DNA of 55,000 nt from Bacillus amyloliquefaciens DSM 7 = ATCC 23350 (lineage in GTDB: Bacteria; Bacillota; Bacilli; Bacillales; Bacillaceae). Location of the stretch: positions 37,501-92,500 of the forward strand of contig NC_014551.1 in the NCBI RefSeq assembly GCF_000196735.1, given 5' to 3'. This document shows positions 31,758-40,494 of the stretch, in pieces. The position numbers and the translations under genes were made by a program. The number at the start of each line of letters is the position of its first letter. Position 1 is the stretch's first letter. The notes below the pieces were generated by a model. That model had not been told where the DNA came from and ran no database searches. It saw only the letters and a program-made list of their open reading frames with translations.

Positions 31758-32060
31758 ATGAATTCATATTATGAGCAAAAAGGTTCTTCTTCTGTTCCGG
31801 AACAGCATGATGTAACGATGAAAGGGAGAAAGCATTTAGACATTTCGGGCGTCAAGCATGTGGAAAGTTTTGATAACGAAGAGTTTTTGCTGGAAACGGT
31901 TATGGGAATGCTTTCCGTCAGAGGTGAGAATCTGCAGATGAAAAACCTTGATGTGGAAAAAGGGATTGTATCTATAAAGGGCAGGGTGTTTGACCTTGTA
32001 TATTTAGACGAGCAGCAAGGGGATAAAGCTAAAGGGTTTTTTAGCAAGTTGTTTAAATGA
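31758..32060 (+). CDS. yabP: Sporulation protein YabP
   Basis: A 100-residue small sporulation protein of the YabP/YqfC family (HDVTMKGRKHLDISGVKHVESFDNEEFLLET...GMLSVRGENLQMKNLDVEKG). It has no membrane segment. It is required for spore formation together with YabQ, but its mechanism is unclear. Its ATGA overlap with yabQ indicates coupled translation, and the sigma-E site upstream gives its timing. Confidence 0.93.
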   Translation: MNSYYEQKGSSSVPEQHDVTMKGRKHLDISGVKHVESFDNEEFLLETVMGMLSVRGENLQMKNLDVEKGIVSIKGRVFDLVYLDEQQGDKAKGFFSKLFK

Positions 32061-32692
32061 CGCTGACGACGCAATTTTATACGATGCTGGCAATGACCGG
32101 TATGGGCGCCTGGCTCGGAGCGTCGCTTGATACATACAGGCTGTTTGTCAGCCGCGCCAAAACGGCCAGATGGCTGTTATTCGTTCATGATATTCTCTTT
32201 TGGATTGTACAAGGCCTGCTGTTTTTCTATGTGCTGCTCAACGTGAATGAAGGAGAACTCAGGATATACATTTTCTTGGCTCTCTTACTGGGTATTGCGA
32301 CGTACCAAAGTCTGTTTAAACGAATGTATATAAAAATGCTGAAATTGGCCATTCATCTTGCGGTGTCTCTTTATCAATTCGCAAAAAAGCTCATTCAGCA
32401 CGTGCTGTTCCGTCCGGTGGTCCTGCTATTTAAGCTGCTCATCGGGCTGATCACGTTTATTTCTTTATACTCCTATCGGGTGATTGCCTTTTTTGTGAAA
32501 TGTCTTTTTAAGATCGTAACATTTTTGCTGTATCCGCTATTCTTCCTGTTGAAACAAATATTGAAACTTCTTCCTGAAAAGTGGCGTCTTACTTTCAAAC
32601 GATATTTTCAAAAAAGTGCAGGATTTTTACAAAAGAGCAAGAAACTAATCATAACAATCAGATCGACCATGATACGTATTTTGAAAAGGTGA
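32057..32692 (+). CDS. yabQ: Sporulation membrane protein YabQ
   Basis: A 211-residue polytopic membrane protein needed for spore cortex formation. At least four hydrophobic segments are visible: about 5-22, 35-55, 65-82 and a long C-terminal stretch around 130-175. The tail is basic (KRYFQKSAGFLQKSKKLI...). It overlaps yabP by 4 bp and precedes divIC by 17 bp. The length equals that of the B. subtilis protein. Confidence 0.93.
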   Translation: MTLTTQFYTMLAMTGMGAWLGASLDTYRLFVSRAKTARWLLFVHDILFWIVQGLLFFYVLLNVNEGELRIYIFLALLLGIATYQSLFKRMYIKMLKLAIHLAVSLYQFAKKLIQHVLFRPVVLLFKLLIGLITFISLYSYRVIAFFVKCLFKIVTFLLYPLFFLLKQILKLLPEKWRLTFKRYFQKSAGFLQKSKKLIITIRSTMIRILKR

Positions 32693-32709
32693 AAGGAGGG
32701 CCGTCTGAT

Positions 32710-33087
32710 TTGAATCTATCTAGAGAACGTACAATAACTGAAATTCAAAACGACTATAAAGAGCAGGTTGAGCGGCAATCCCAGCTTATGAAAAGAAGGC
32801 GGAAAGGGCTTTTCAGACGGTTGATTGTATTCGGCGCCCTTGTGTTGTTGACGGCTATTGTCTTAGCGGGTTCTCTGTGGTCACAGACCTCTTCCCTTAG
32901 CGCGAATGAAGAAAAGAAAGCTCAGCTGGAAAAACAAGTGAAAGAATTGAACGGGAAACAGGCTGATTTAAAAGATGAAATTTCCAAATTAAAGGATGAG
33001 GATTACGTCACAGAGCTTGCCAGAAGAGACTTGTTTATGTCAGGAAATGGTGAGATTCTCTTTAATGTAGAAAAGAAGAGCAAGTAG
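32710..33087 (+). CDS. divIC: Cell division protein DivIC (FtsB-like)
   Basis: A 125-residue bitopic divisome protein that works with DivIB and FtsL at the septum. A basic cytoplasmic tail (1-36, MKRRRKGLFRR) is followed by one membrane segment (about 37-58) and an external coiled coil (about 63-95). The start is TTG 32710, 9 nt after AAAGGAGGG. Longer readings from 32581 run through the end of yabQ and lack a ribosome site. Confidence 0.95.
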   Translation: MNLSRERTITEIQNDYKEQVERQSQLMKRRRKGLFRRLIVFGALVLLTAIVLAGSLWSQTSSLSANEEKKAQLEKQVKELNGKQADLKDEISKLKDEDYVTELARRDLFMSGNGEILFNVEKKSK

Positions 33088-33092
33088 CCTTG

Positions 33093-33122
33093 TTGACACT
33101 TAAATTTTTATTTAGGTATAAT
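33093..33122 (+). promoter_or_regulatory. yabR sigma-A promoter
   Basis: TTGACA (33093-33098), 18 bp, TATAAT (33117-33122): full consensus hexamers just after the divIC stop. Confidence 0.85.
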
Positions 33123-33167
33123 TAAACAAACGATCTTTTTATAAGCCTAAGGAGGAGCACTTTTTTT

Positions 33168-33554
33168 ATGTCGATTGAAGTTGGCAGCAAGTTGCAAGGG
33201 AAAATAACAGGTATTACAAATTTCGGAGCATTTGTTGAATTGCCTGGAGGCTCAACCGGTCTCGTTCATATCAGTGAGGTAGCCGATAATTATGTGAAAG
33301 ACATTAACGAACATTTAAAAGTCGGCGATCAAGTTGAAGTGAAAGTCATCAACGTTGAAAAAGACGGGAAAATTGGTTTATCAATTAAAAAAGCTAAAGA
33401 CCGTCCGCAAGCCAGACCTAGAAATGATTTCCGTCCGAAAGAATCTTTTGAACAGAAAATGAACAAGTTTCTTAAAGATAGCGAAGACCGCTTATCATCT
33501 TTAAAACGAAACACGGAATCAAAACGTGGAGGGCGCGGAGCAAGAAGAGGATAA
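33168..33554 (+). CDS. yabR: YabR, S1-domain RNA-binding protein
   Basis: A 128-residue protein with a single S1 domain at residues 1-72 (VGSKLQGKITGITNFGAFVELPGGSTGLVHISE...VEVKVINVEKDGKIGLSIKK) and a basic, disordered C-terminal tail rich in Arg and Lys (RPQARPRNDF...KRGGRGARRG). It resembles the general stress protein GSP13. RNA or ribosome binding is likely by family; the cellular role is not known. AAGGAGG precedes the ATG. Confidence 0.92.
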   Translation: MSIEVGSKLQGKITGITNFGAFVELPGGSTGLVHISEVADNYVKDINEHLKVGDQVEVKVINVEKDGKIGLSIKKAKDRPQARPRNDFRPKESFEQKMNKFLKDSEDRLSSLKRNTESKRGGRGARRG

Positions 33555-33580
33555 CTTGCTGCTTTCTATAAATACATGGG

Positions 33581-33611
33581 GCATCCGTCTATCCCGCGGA
33601 TGCTTTTTTTA
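33581..33611 (+). terminator. Terminator after yabR
   Basis: GCATCCG (33581-33587) pairs with CGGATGC (33597-33603), followed by eight T residues. Confidence 0.86.
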
Positions 33612-33652
33612 TTTATCCTCTTAGTCAGAAAATTAAAACTTCATAATTTTTG

Positions 33653-33681
33653 TTGACGGAATGAAGAAACCTTTGTATTAT
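33653..33681 (+). promoter_or_regulatory. Promoter of the tRNA-Met/tRNA-Glu unit
   Basis: TTGACG (33653-33658), 17 bp, TATTAT (33676-33681), about 27 bp before the first tRNA base. Confidence 0.72.
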
Positions 33682-33708
33682 ATAACTTGTGCTTATAAGC
33701 ACTTATAT

Positions 33709-33785
33709 GGCGGTGTAGCTCAGCTGGCTAGAGCGTACGGTTCATACCCGTGAGGTCGGGGGTTCGATCCCCTCCGCCGCTACCA
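33709..33785 (+). tRNA. tRNA-Met (CAT), elongator type
   Basis: A 77-base cloverleaf with acceptor GGCGGTG, D-arm GCTCAGCTGGCTAGAGC, anticodon CAT in GGTTCATACC, T-arm GGGGGTTCGATCCCC and an encoded CCA. The 1-72 position is G-T rather than the C-A mismatch of an initiator, and it lacks the three G-C pairs of an initiator anticodon stem. It is therefore an elongator tRNA-Met, not an fMet. It also differs from Ile2 (CAT). Confidence 0.93.
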
Positions 33786-33794
33786 TATATATTT

Positions 33795-33866
33795 GGCCCG
33801 TTGGTCAAGCGGTTAAGACACCGCCCTTTCACGGCGGTAACACGGGTTCGAATCCCGTACGGGTCA
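33795..33866 (+). tRNA. tRNA-Glu (TTC), CCA not encoded
   Basis: A 72-base cloverleaf with acceptor GGCCCGT/ACGGGTC, anticodon TTC in CCCTTTCACGG, T-arm CGGGTTCGAATCCCG and discriminator A66. The next bases are TCC rather than CCA, so the 3' CCA must be added by the CCA-adding enzyme. It is 9 bp after the tRNA-Met, on the same transcript. Confidence 0.93.
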
Positions 33867-33874
33867 TCCAAGCG

Positions 33875-33906
33875 AATCGGCTTCTTTTACAGAAGCCGAT
33901 TTTTTC
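33875..33906 (+). terminator. Terminator after the tRNA genes
   Basis: An 11-bp perfect stem AATCGGCTTCT (33875-33885) with AGAAGCCGATT (33891-33901), with a 5-nt loop and a T run. Confidence 0.92.
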
Positions 33907-33972
33907 ATATTTAGACAACTTTTTGAGAAATGTCGGAGGAAATACGAGAGGAAAGGGGAACAAGGGAGAAAG

Positions 33973-34039
33973 CGTCGAAGAGTTCTTTGAAATCGTTACC
34001 TTCTTTTGACAAAATCCTATCTGTGCTTTCATTTATAAT
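33973..34039 (+). promoter_or_regulatory. spoIIE promoter with Spo0A-like boxes
   Basis: TATAAT (34034-34039) is preceded by TTGACA (34006-34011) at 22 bp, too far for ordinary sigma-A recognition. CGTCGAA (33973-33979) and TTTGACA (34005-34011) are each one base off a 0A box or its complement. This matches the Spo0A~P-activated sigma-A promoter known for B. subtilis spoIIE. Confidence 0.72.
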
Positions 34040-34076
34040 GACAAGCAACGAATAAAACAGGTGGGGGATGAGAGCA

Positions 34077-36566
34077 ATGGAAAAAGCGGAAAGAAGAGTG
34101 AACGGGCCGATGGCGGGACAAGCTCTGGAAAAACTGCAATCGTTTTTTGAAAAGGCTGCAAAGCTTGCGGTTCATCAAGCGCATTCACTTTTTTTCTATA
34201 AGGGTTTCATTTATGTCGTGATCGGTTTTTTACTTGGACGGGCTTTCATATTATCTGAGGTTCTTCCGTTTGCGCTCCCGTTTTTCGGAGCAATGCTTTT
34301 GATCAGAAGAGATAAAGCCTTCTATGCTTGTCTGTCGTTACTTGCGGGCGCTTTAACCATTTCGCCGAAACACTCTTTGCTGATTCTGACAGCTTTGGCC
34401 GTCTTCACTCTATTTTCAAAAATCGGTACATATATTATGCAGGACCGGGTGAAGATGCTGCCGATCGTGGTGTTTTTCTCCATGGCTGCCGCGAGAATCG
34501 GTTTTGTTTATTTTGAAAGCGGCGCTTTTACCACCTATGATTATGTGATGGCTGTTGTCGAGGCGGGCTTGGCCTTTATTTTGACGCTGATCTTTTTGCA
34601 AAGCTTGCCGATCTTCACGATCAAAAAAGTGAAACAATCATTAAAAATAGAAGAAATCATCTGTTTTATGATCTTGATCGCATCCGTTTTAACCGGGCTT
34701 GCCGGTGTTTCATTTCAAGGAATGCAGGCCGAGCATATCCTGGCCCGCTATGTCGTGCTGAGTTTTTCCTTTGTCGGCGGAGCAAGTATCGGCTGTACTG
34801 TCGGTGTTGTGACCGGGCTGATTCTCGGGCTCGCGAATATCGGGAATCTCTATCAAATGAGTCTGCTTGCGTTTTCCGGACTTCTTGGCGGACTGCTGAA
34901 GGAAGGCAAGAAAGCCGGCGCCGCAGTCGGATTAGTGATCGGCTCACTGCTGATTTCATTATATGGGGAAGGGTCCGCCGGATTAATGACCACCCTTTAC
35001 GAATCGTTAATTGCCGTTGCCTTGTTTTTAATTACGCCCCAATCGATTACGAAAAAGGTGGCGCGCTACATACCGGGCACTGCTGAGCACAGTCAGGAAC
35101 AGCAGCAGTACGCGAGGAAAATCAGAGATGTCACTGCCCAGAAAGTAGACCAGTTCTCCAATGTGTTTCATGCCTTGTCGGAGAGCTTTGCCACCTTTCA
35201 TCAGACGTCTTCCGATGAGCAGGCTGAAGAAGGGGAAGTGGATCTCTTTTTAAGCAAAATTACTGAGCATTCCTGCCAATCCTGTTATAAGAAAAGCAAA
35301 TGCTGGGTTCAAAACTTTGATAAAACATATGATTTAATGAAACAAGTTATGCATGAAACAGAAGAAAAACAATATGCCTCAAACCGCAGATTAAAAAAGG
35401 AGTTTCAGCAGCACTGTTCCAAATCCAGACAGGTGGAAGAGCTGATTGAAGACGAGCTTGCCCACCATCACGCCCATCTGACGCTGAAAAGAAAAGTCCA
35501 GGACAGCAGAAGGCTTGTTGCCGAGCAGCTGTTGGGGGTTTCTGAGGTCATGGCGGACTTTTCTCGGGAAATAAAACGGGAAAGGGAGCAGCATTTTATA
35601 CAGGAAGAACAAATGATAGAGGCGCTTCAGCATTTCGGAATCGAGATTCAGCATGTCGAGATATACAGCTTGGAGCAGGGCAACATTGATATCGAAATGA
35701 CAATCCCGTTCAGCGGGGGGCACGGTGAGAGTGAGAAAATTATCGCCCCGATGCTGTCTGACATTCTTGAGGAGCAGATACTTGTCAAAAGCGAACAGCA
35801 CTCGACTCATCCAAATGGCTACAGCCATGTCGCGTTCGGTTCGACCAAGTCTTACCGGGTATCGACAGGCGCGGCTCATGCGGCAAAAGGCGGCGGTCTT
35901 GTCTCCGGCGACAGCTACAGCATGATGGAACTGGGCGCGAGAAAGTATGCGGCCGCGATCAGTGACGGCATGGGCAATGGGGCGAGGGCTCATTATGAGA
36001 GTAATGAAACGATTAAACTGCTTGAAAAAATTCTCGAATCCGGTATTGATGAAAAGATAGCGATTAAAACCATCAACAGTATTCTGTCTTTACGGACGAC
36101 AGACGAAATCTATTCAACTCTTGATCTTTCTATCATCGACCTTCAGGATGCAAGCTGCAAATTCTTGAAGGTCGGTTCAACGCCGAGTTTTATTAAGCGG
36201 GGAGATCAAGTCATGAAAGTGCAGGCCAGCAATCTGCCGATCGGCATTATCAATGAATTTGATGTGGAAGTCGTAAGTGAACAGTTAAAAGCGGGTGATC
36301 TGCTTGTCATGATGAGTGACGGTATATTTGAAGGACCGAAGCATGTTGAAAACCACGACCTGTGGATGAAACGGAAAATGAAAGGGCTAAAAACCGAAGA
36401 CCCGCAGGAAATCGCTGATATATTAATGGAAGAGGTCATCAGAACGCGTGCCGGCCAAATCGAAGACGACATGACGGTCGTTGTCGTCCGGATTGATCAT
36501 AATACGCCGAAATGGGCTTCCATACCTGTGCCGGCAGTTTTCCAAAATAATAAGGAGATTTCTTAA
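34077..36566 (+). CDS. spoIIE: Stage II sporulation protein E, PP2C-type phosphatase
   Basis: An 829-residue membrane phosphatase that dephosphorylates SpoIIAA~P, freeing sigma-F in the forespore, and also takes part in polar septation. About ten membrane segments fill residues 45-325. A central oligomerisation and FtsZ-interaction region (about 330-590) has a cysteine-rich HSCQSCYKKSKCW motif. The C-terminal PP2C domain carries metal-binding aspartates in GDSYS, ISDGMGNG and MMSDGIFEG. The start is ATG 34077, 9 nt after GGGGG. An ATG at 34068 adjoins that site and is not used. Confidence 0.97.
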   Translation: MEKAERRVNGPMAGQALEKLQSFFEKAAKLAVHQAHSLFFYKGFIYVVIGFLLGRAFILSEVLPFALPFFGAMLLIRRDKAFYACLSLLAGALTISPKHSLLILTALAVFTLFSKIGTYIMQDRVKMLPIVVFFSMAAARIGFVYFESGAFTTYDYVMAVVEAGLAFILTLIFLQSLPIFTIKKVKQSLKIEEIICFMILIASVLTGLAGVSFQGMQAEHILARYVVLSFSFVGGASIGCTVGVVTGLILGLANIGNLYQMSLLAFSGLLGGLLKEGKKAGAAVGLVIGSLLISLYGEGSAGLMTTLYESLIAVALFLITPQSITKKVARYIPGTAEHSQEQQQYARKIRDVTAQKVDQFSNVFHALSESFATFHQTSSDEQAEEGEVDLFLSKITEHSCQSCYKKSKCWVQNFDKTYDLMKQVMHETEEKQYASNRRLKKEFQQHCSKSRQVEELIEDELAHHHAHLTLKRKVQDSRRLVAEQLLGVSEVMADFSREIKREREQHFIQEEQMIEALQHFGIEIQHVEIYSLEQGNIDIEMTIPFSGGHGESEKIIAPMLSDILEEQILVKSEQHSTHPNGYSHVAFGSTKSYRVSTGAAHAAKGGGLVSGDSYSMMELGARKYAAAISDGMGNGARAHYESNETIKLLEKILESGIDEKIAIKTINSILSLRTTDEIYSTLDLSIIDLQDASCKFLKVGSTPSFIKRGDQVMKVQASNLPIGIINEFDVEVVSEQLKAGDLLVMMSDGIFEGPKHVENHDLWMKRKMKGLKTEDPQEIADILMEEVIRTRAGQIEDDMTVVVVRIDHNTPKWASIPVPAVFQNNKEIS

Positions 36567-36633
36567 ACCTTTCGTATAAATCACTTTCCTTCTGGCGAAG
36601 ATGGGACTAATCGTATCACCGGGAGGAATGTAT

Positions 36634-37371
36634 GTGAATAAGGGACATTTAAATCAAGTTCTGCTGATTACAGATGGCTGCTCCAATCATGGCGAAGACC
36701 CGATCGCAATGGCGGCTTTCGCCAAGGAGCAGGGGATTACGGTGAATGTTATAGGAATTATGGAAGAAAACGCGATTGACCAAGAGGCAATGAAGGAAGT
36801 TGAAGGCATCGCCATGGCCGGAGGCGGCGTCCACCAAGTTGTGTATGCATCTCAATTGTCTCAGACGGTTCAAATGGTGACGAAAAAAGCAATGACCCAG
36901 ACACTGCAGGGTGTCGTCAATCAAGAGCTTAAACAAATTTTAGGGAAAAACGTTGAAATGGAAGAGCTTTCTCCGGAAAAACGCGGCGAAGTGATGGAAG
37001 TGGTTGATGAGCTCGGCGAAACGGTTCATCTGCAAGTGCTTGTACTGGTTGATACGAGTGCCAGCATGGCGCCAAAACTGCCGACGGTGAAAGAAGCGCT
37101 GATCGATCTTTCCATCAGTTTAAATTCCCGGGCCGGACACAATGAATTTGCAATGTGTATATTTCCCGGGAAAAGCCAGGAAGTTGAGCTTGTGCTGAAT
37201 TGGACGCCGAAGCTTGAATCCCTTTCTGCACTCTTTGCGAAGCTGTCAACCGGCGGAATCACCCCTACGGGTCCCGCTATCCGGGAAGCGACACAGCAGT
37301 TTGAGAGAATCCGCTCAAGAAGGAGCATGTTGGCAGATGATGAACGACGCTTTGACGAGTTTGGCATGTAG
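36634..37371 (+). CDS. yabS: YabS, vWA-like protein with rearranged MIDAS motifs
   Basis: A 245-residue soluble protein. Near its N terminus it has LLITDGCSNHG (MIDAS third-motif type, D14), and much later LVDTSAS (140-144, DxSxS) and GGITPTG (threonine about 210). In ordinary vWA domains the order is DxSxS, Thr, Asp, so here the third motif comes first, as if permuted or made of two half domains. The start is GTG 36634, 7 nt after GGGAGG. ATG 36628 is too close to that site. It overlaps yabT by 35 bp. A partner of the kinase YabT or of SpoIIE is an inference from position. Confidence 0.88.
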   Translation: MNKGHLNQVLLITDGCSNHGEDPIAMAAFAKEQGITVNVIGIMEENAIDQEAMKEVEGIAMAGGGVHQVVYASQLSQTVQMVTKKAMTQTLQGVVNQELKQILGKNVEMEELSPEKRGEVMEVVDELGETVHLQVLVLVDTSASMAPKLPTVKEALIDLSISLNSRAGHNEFAMCIFPGKSQEVELVLNWTPKLESLSALFAKLSTGGITPTGPAIREATQQFERIRSRRSMLADDERRFDEFGM

Positions 37372-38338
37372 TCTGGCACCGGGGACGGCAATTCAGGGCA
37401 AATGGAACGGCAAATCCTACAGATTGCTCAAACAGCTTGGCAAAGGGGCTAACGGTATTGTATATCTGGCAGAAGCATCAGGCGGACATGTCGCTTTGAA
37501 AATAAGCAGCGACAGCATGTCTGTTACCTCTGAAGTGAATGTCTTGAAATCCTTTTCAAAGGCCCGGTCGCAAACGATGGGGCCTTCTTTTTTTGATGCG
37601 GACGATGCGTTTATTCCGCAGCTGAATAAAAATGTATCTTTTTACGTGATGGAGTACATAGAAGGGCCGCTTCTTCCGCAATATATCAGCAGTAAGGGAA
37701 CAGAGTGGATTCCGGTGCTGATGGTTCAGCTTCTTTCCAGTCTGTCAGTCCTTCATCAGCAAGGATGGGTCTTTGGCGACCTCAAGCCGGAAAACCTCAT
37801 TGTAACCGGACCTCCGGCTGCCATTCGCTGCATTGATGTAGGGGGAACGACAAAACAGGGCCGCGCAATTAAAGAGTATACGGAGTTTTACGACAGGGGC
37901 TATTGGGGGTATGGAACAAGAAAAGCAGAACCATCCTATGACTTGTTTGCTGTAGCGATGATCATGATCCACTGTGTTCAGAAGAAAGAGTGCAAGAAGA
38001 CAGGCAAGCCGAAAGAGCAGCTTCGGTCCATCATTGAAGGCCATCCGTTTTTGAATAAGTATAAGAAGGTTCTGTTTTCTGCTTTAAACGGCCAATATCC
38101 TTCGGCGGAAGCCATGAAGCATGATATCCTGACGGCGGGGCAGTGTATCGGGAGCAAAAGGAAGGATGCCGCAAAGCCTAAGCCGCCGCAAGCAAAACCG
38201 CGGCAGGGCACTGTTTCTCAGACCCGGTATAAACCTAAACAAAAACCCGCAAAAAACAATGGTTTATTTGAAACAACACTCATTTTAATCAGCGTTCTCG
38301 CCCTTTATTTCGCTTACATCGTCTTTTTTCTCATCTAA
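37337..38338 (+). CDS. yabT: YabT, membrane-anchored Hanks-type Ser/Thr kinase
   Basis: A 333-residue DNA-stimulated Ser/Thr kinase in B. subtilis, acting in sporulation and DNA-damage response (RecA and AbrB are reported targets). The glycine loop is GKGANG (35-40), the lysine K55, the glutamate E66, and the catalytic segment FGDLKPEN (D148, K150, N153). The DFG motif is DVG (167-169). The tail after residue 260 is basic and disordered and likely binds DNA. A single C-terminal membrane segment spans about 312-333. It starts at ATG 37337 inside yabS; longer readings from 37214 are in the wrong frame for yabS and lack a ribosome site. Confidence 0.93.
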   Translation: MMNDALTSLACSLAPGTAIQGKWNGKSYRLLKQLGKGANGIVYLAEASGGHVALKISSDSMSVTSEVNVLKSFSKARSQTMGPSFFDADDAFIPQLNKNVSFYVMEYIEGPLLPQYISSKGTEWIPVLMVQLLSSLSVLHQQGWVFGDLKPENLIVTGPPAAIRCIDVGGTTKQGRAIKEYTEFYDRGYWGYGTRKAEPSYDLFAVAMIMIHCVQKKECKKTGKPKEQLRSIIEGHPFLNKYKKVLFSALNGQYPSAEAMKHDILTAGQCIGSKRKDAAKPKPPQAKPRQGTVSQTRYKPKQKPAKNNGLFETTLILISVLALYFAYIVFFLI

Positions 38339-38442
38339 TGCCGGCCGGACGCCTGAGCTCATGCTTCTTCTTTGCTTGGAGGGAATGAAAGTGATAGGAT
38401 ATGTATATCTTTAAAAAACCTGCTCATCGTGAGGGGGACATT

Positions 38443-39861
38443 GTGAAAAGCGTGGAAGATTTTTTCAAAACATATCATCTTCAGGCGGAGGGGGAAACGA
38501 TTATTGCCGGGGTCTCCGGAGGCCCAGATTCAATGGCGCTTCTCAGTATGCTGAATAAGCACTTCGGGAAGTCCTCCGTTATCATAGCGGCGCATGTCGA
38601 CCATCAGTTCAGAGGATCTGAATCTGAAGAAGATATGAAGTTTGTGCAGTCATACTGCGAGGCGGAACACATTCTCTGCGAAACGGTCCAGATTGATGTT
38701 TCTGCATACGCAAAGAAGAATAAGCTGAACAAGCAGGCTGCCGCGCGTGATTGCAGATATCAGTTTTTCAAAGATCTGATGGCAAAGCACCAAGCGAAGT
38801 TTTTAGCGTTGGCTCATCATGGAGATGATCAAGTTGAGACCATGCTCATGAGGCTTGCGAAAGGCACGCTCGGGGCAGGGCTTGCGGGAATGCAGCCCGT
38901 CCGCGAATTTGCTTCCGGTTTGCTGATCAGGCCTTTCCTCTATGCGGCAAAGGATGAAATCCTTGAATACTGCCGTCAAGAAAGACTGTCCTACAGAACG
39001 GATGAGAGCAATACAAAGGACGATTATACAAGAAACAGATTCAGAAAGACCGTGCTTCCTTTTTTAAAACAAGAATCACCTGACGTTCATAAAATGTTTC
39101 AAAAAGTGAGTGAAGCACTGACAGAAGACGAACAATACTTGCAGTCATTAACGAAAGAACGAATGAATAAGGTTATTACAAGCAAGTCTGACACATCAGT
39201 TGAAGTCAGCTCCTCTCAATTGCTTGCCCTTCCGATACCTTTACAAAGAAGAGGAGTTCAACTAATATTAAACTATCTTTATGAAAACGTTCCATCGTCG
39301 TTTTCCGCCCGCCACATACAGCAGTTTCTTGAATGGGCAGAAAACGGAAGCGCTTCTGGGGTGCTTGATTTTCCGAAAGGGCTGAAGGTGGTCAAATCAT
39401 ATCAGACATGTTTGTTTACATTTGAACAATGGCAATGTGAAAAGGTTCCCTTTGAGCTGCAGCTGCAAGGAGCGGAAGGCGAGACTGCTGTTCTGCCCAA
39501 CGGCTTTATGATAGAGGTGGCCGATCAGGCTGACCCTCATATCACAAATGGGAATGCTGTTTTTATGACAAGCAGAAATAAGGTGCAATTTCCTTTAACA
39601 ATCCGGACGAGAAAAATCGGTGACCGGATCAAACTTAAAGGGATGAATGGCTCGAAAAAGGTAAAAGATATATTTATTGATCATAAACTGCCTCTGCGTG
39701 ATCGGGACGTATGGCCGATTGTAACGGATGCAAGCGGTGAAATTATCTGGCTGCCTGGCTTGAAAAAATCCATCTTTGACGATCTTGTGATTCCAAACAG
39801 TGACCGCATTGTATTACAATATAGACAGCATGAAAAGTGTAGGGGGCAAGCATTAACATGA
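38443..39861 (+). CDS. tilS: tRNA(Ile)-lysidine synthase TilS
   Basis: A 472-residue N-type ATP pyrophosphatase that converts C34 of the CAT-anticodon tRNA-Ile2 to lysidine, switching it from Met to Ile. The PP-loop SGGPDS is at 25-30. The [21 protein letters not shown] and GLAGM motifs follow. The C-terminal domain ends with [13 protein letters not shown] and WLPGLKKS. The start is GTG 38443, 5 nt after GAGGGGG, rather than ATG 38401, giving the B. subtilis length. In B. subtilis it pairs with hprT, as here (4-bp overlap). Confidence 0.95.
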   Translation: MKSVEDFFKTYHLQAEGETIIAGVSGGPDSMALLSMLNKHFGKSSVIIAAHVDHQFRGSESEEDMKFVQSYCEAEHILCETVQIDVSAYAKKNKLNKQAAARDCRYQFFKDLMAKHQAKFLALAHHGDDQVETMLMRLAKGTLGAGLAGMQPVREFASGLLIRPFLYAAKDEILEYCRQERLSYRTDESNTKDDYTRNRFRKTVLPFLKQESPDVHKMFQKVSEALTEDEQYLQSLTKERMNKVITSKSDTSVEVSSSQLLALPIPLQRRGVQLILNYLYENVPSSFSARHIQQFLEWAENGSASGVLDFPKGLKVVKSYQTCLFTFEQWQCEKVPFELQLQGAEGETAVLPNGFMIEVADQADPHITNGNAVFMTSRNKVQFPLTIRTRKIGDRIKLKGMNGSKKVKDIFIDHKLPLRDRDVWPIVTDASGEIIWLPGLKKSIFDDLVIPNSDRIVLQYRQHEKCRGQALT

Positions 39862-40397
39862 AACAAGATATCGAAAAAGTGCTGATTTCAGAAGAAGAGA
39901 TCCAGCAGAAAGTAAAACAGCTTGGAGAACAATTAACAAGCGAGTACAGCGACACGTTTCCGTTGGCAATCGGTGTATTAAAGGGAGCGCTTCCTTTTAT
40001 GGCTGATCTTATAAAGCATATTGATACATATTTGGAAATGGACTTCATGGATGTATCAAGCTACGGAAATTCCACGGTTTCTTCCGGAGAAGTCAAAATC
40101 ATCAAAGATTTGGATACATCTGTAGAAGGCCGGGACATCTTAATCATTGAAGATATTATCGACAGTGGGTTAACCTTGAGCTATCTCGTAGAACTCTTCC
40201 GATATCGTAAAGCGAAATCAATTAAGATTGTTACCCTGTTGGATAAACCAAGCGGAAGAAAAGCGGACATTAAAGCAGACTTCGTAGGCTTTGAAGTTCC
40301 TGACGCGTTTGTTGTGGGTTACGGACTTGATTATGCCGAACGCTATCGCAATCTGCCTTACATCGGAGTGTTAAAACCGGCGATTTATGAAAGCTGA
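39858..40397 (+). CDS. hprT: Hypoxanthine-guanine phosphoribosyltransferase
   Basis: A 179-residue purine salvage enzyme that joins PRPP with hypoxanthine or guanine. The PRPP loop [13 protein letters not shown] spans 95-107. The flexible loop ([13 protein letters not shown]), the substrate-binding K(P)SGRK and [19 protein letters not shown] signatures are present. The ATG overlaps the tilS stop (ATGA). In B. subtilis TilS and HprT interact and together affect ftsH transcription. Confidence 0.97.
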   Translation: MKQDIEKVLISEEEIQQKVKQLGEQLTSEYSDTFPLAIGVLKGALPFMADLIKHIDTYLEMDFMDVSSYGNSTVSSGEVKIIKDLDTSVEGRDILIIEDIIDSGLTLSYLVELFRYRKAKSIKIVTLLDKPSGRKADIKADFVGFEVPDAFVVGYGLDYAERYRNLPYIGVLKPAIYES

Positions 40398-40427
40398 TCG
40401 GCTGCCTGCTTCCGAGATGGTTATCGG

Positions 40428-40457
40428 TTGTATTGGAATGATTTTCTATGGTACTAT
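40428..40457 (+). promoter_or_regulatory. ftsH promoter
   Basis: TTGTAT (40428-40433), 18 bp, TACTAT (40452-40457) with the TGG extension, about 38 bp upstream of the ftsH ATG. Confidence 0.5.
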
Positions 40458-40494
40458 TGAACATAGTTGTGCTTACTGTGGGAGGAGGTAAGGA

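Noticed and set aside
35391..35993. A 200-codon minus-strand frame opposite spoIIE
   Set aside because: It is a shadow of the conserved SpoIIE phosphatase region. No promoter or ribosome site is seen.
38386..38412. A tiny open frame (ATG 38386, nine codons) before tilS as a leader peptide
   Set aside because: Its ATG is nearly touching the ribosome site GGAGGG, and there is no attenuator structure behind it.
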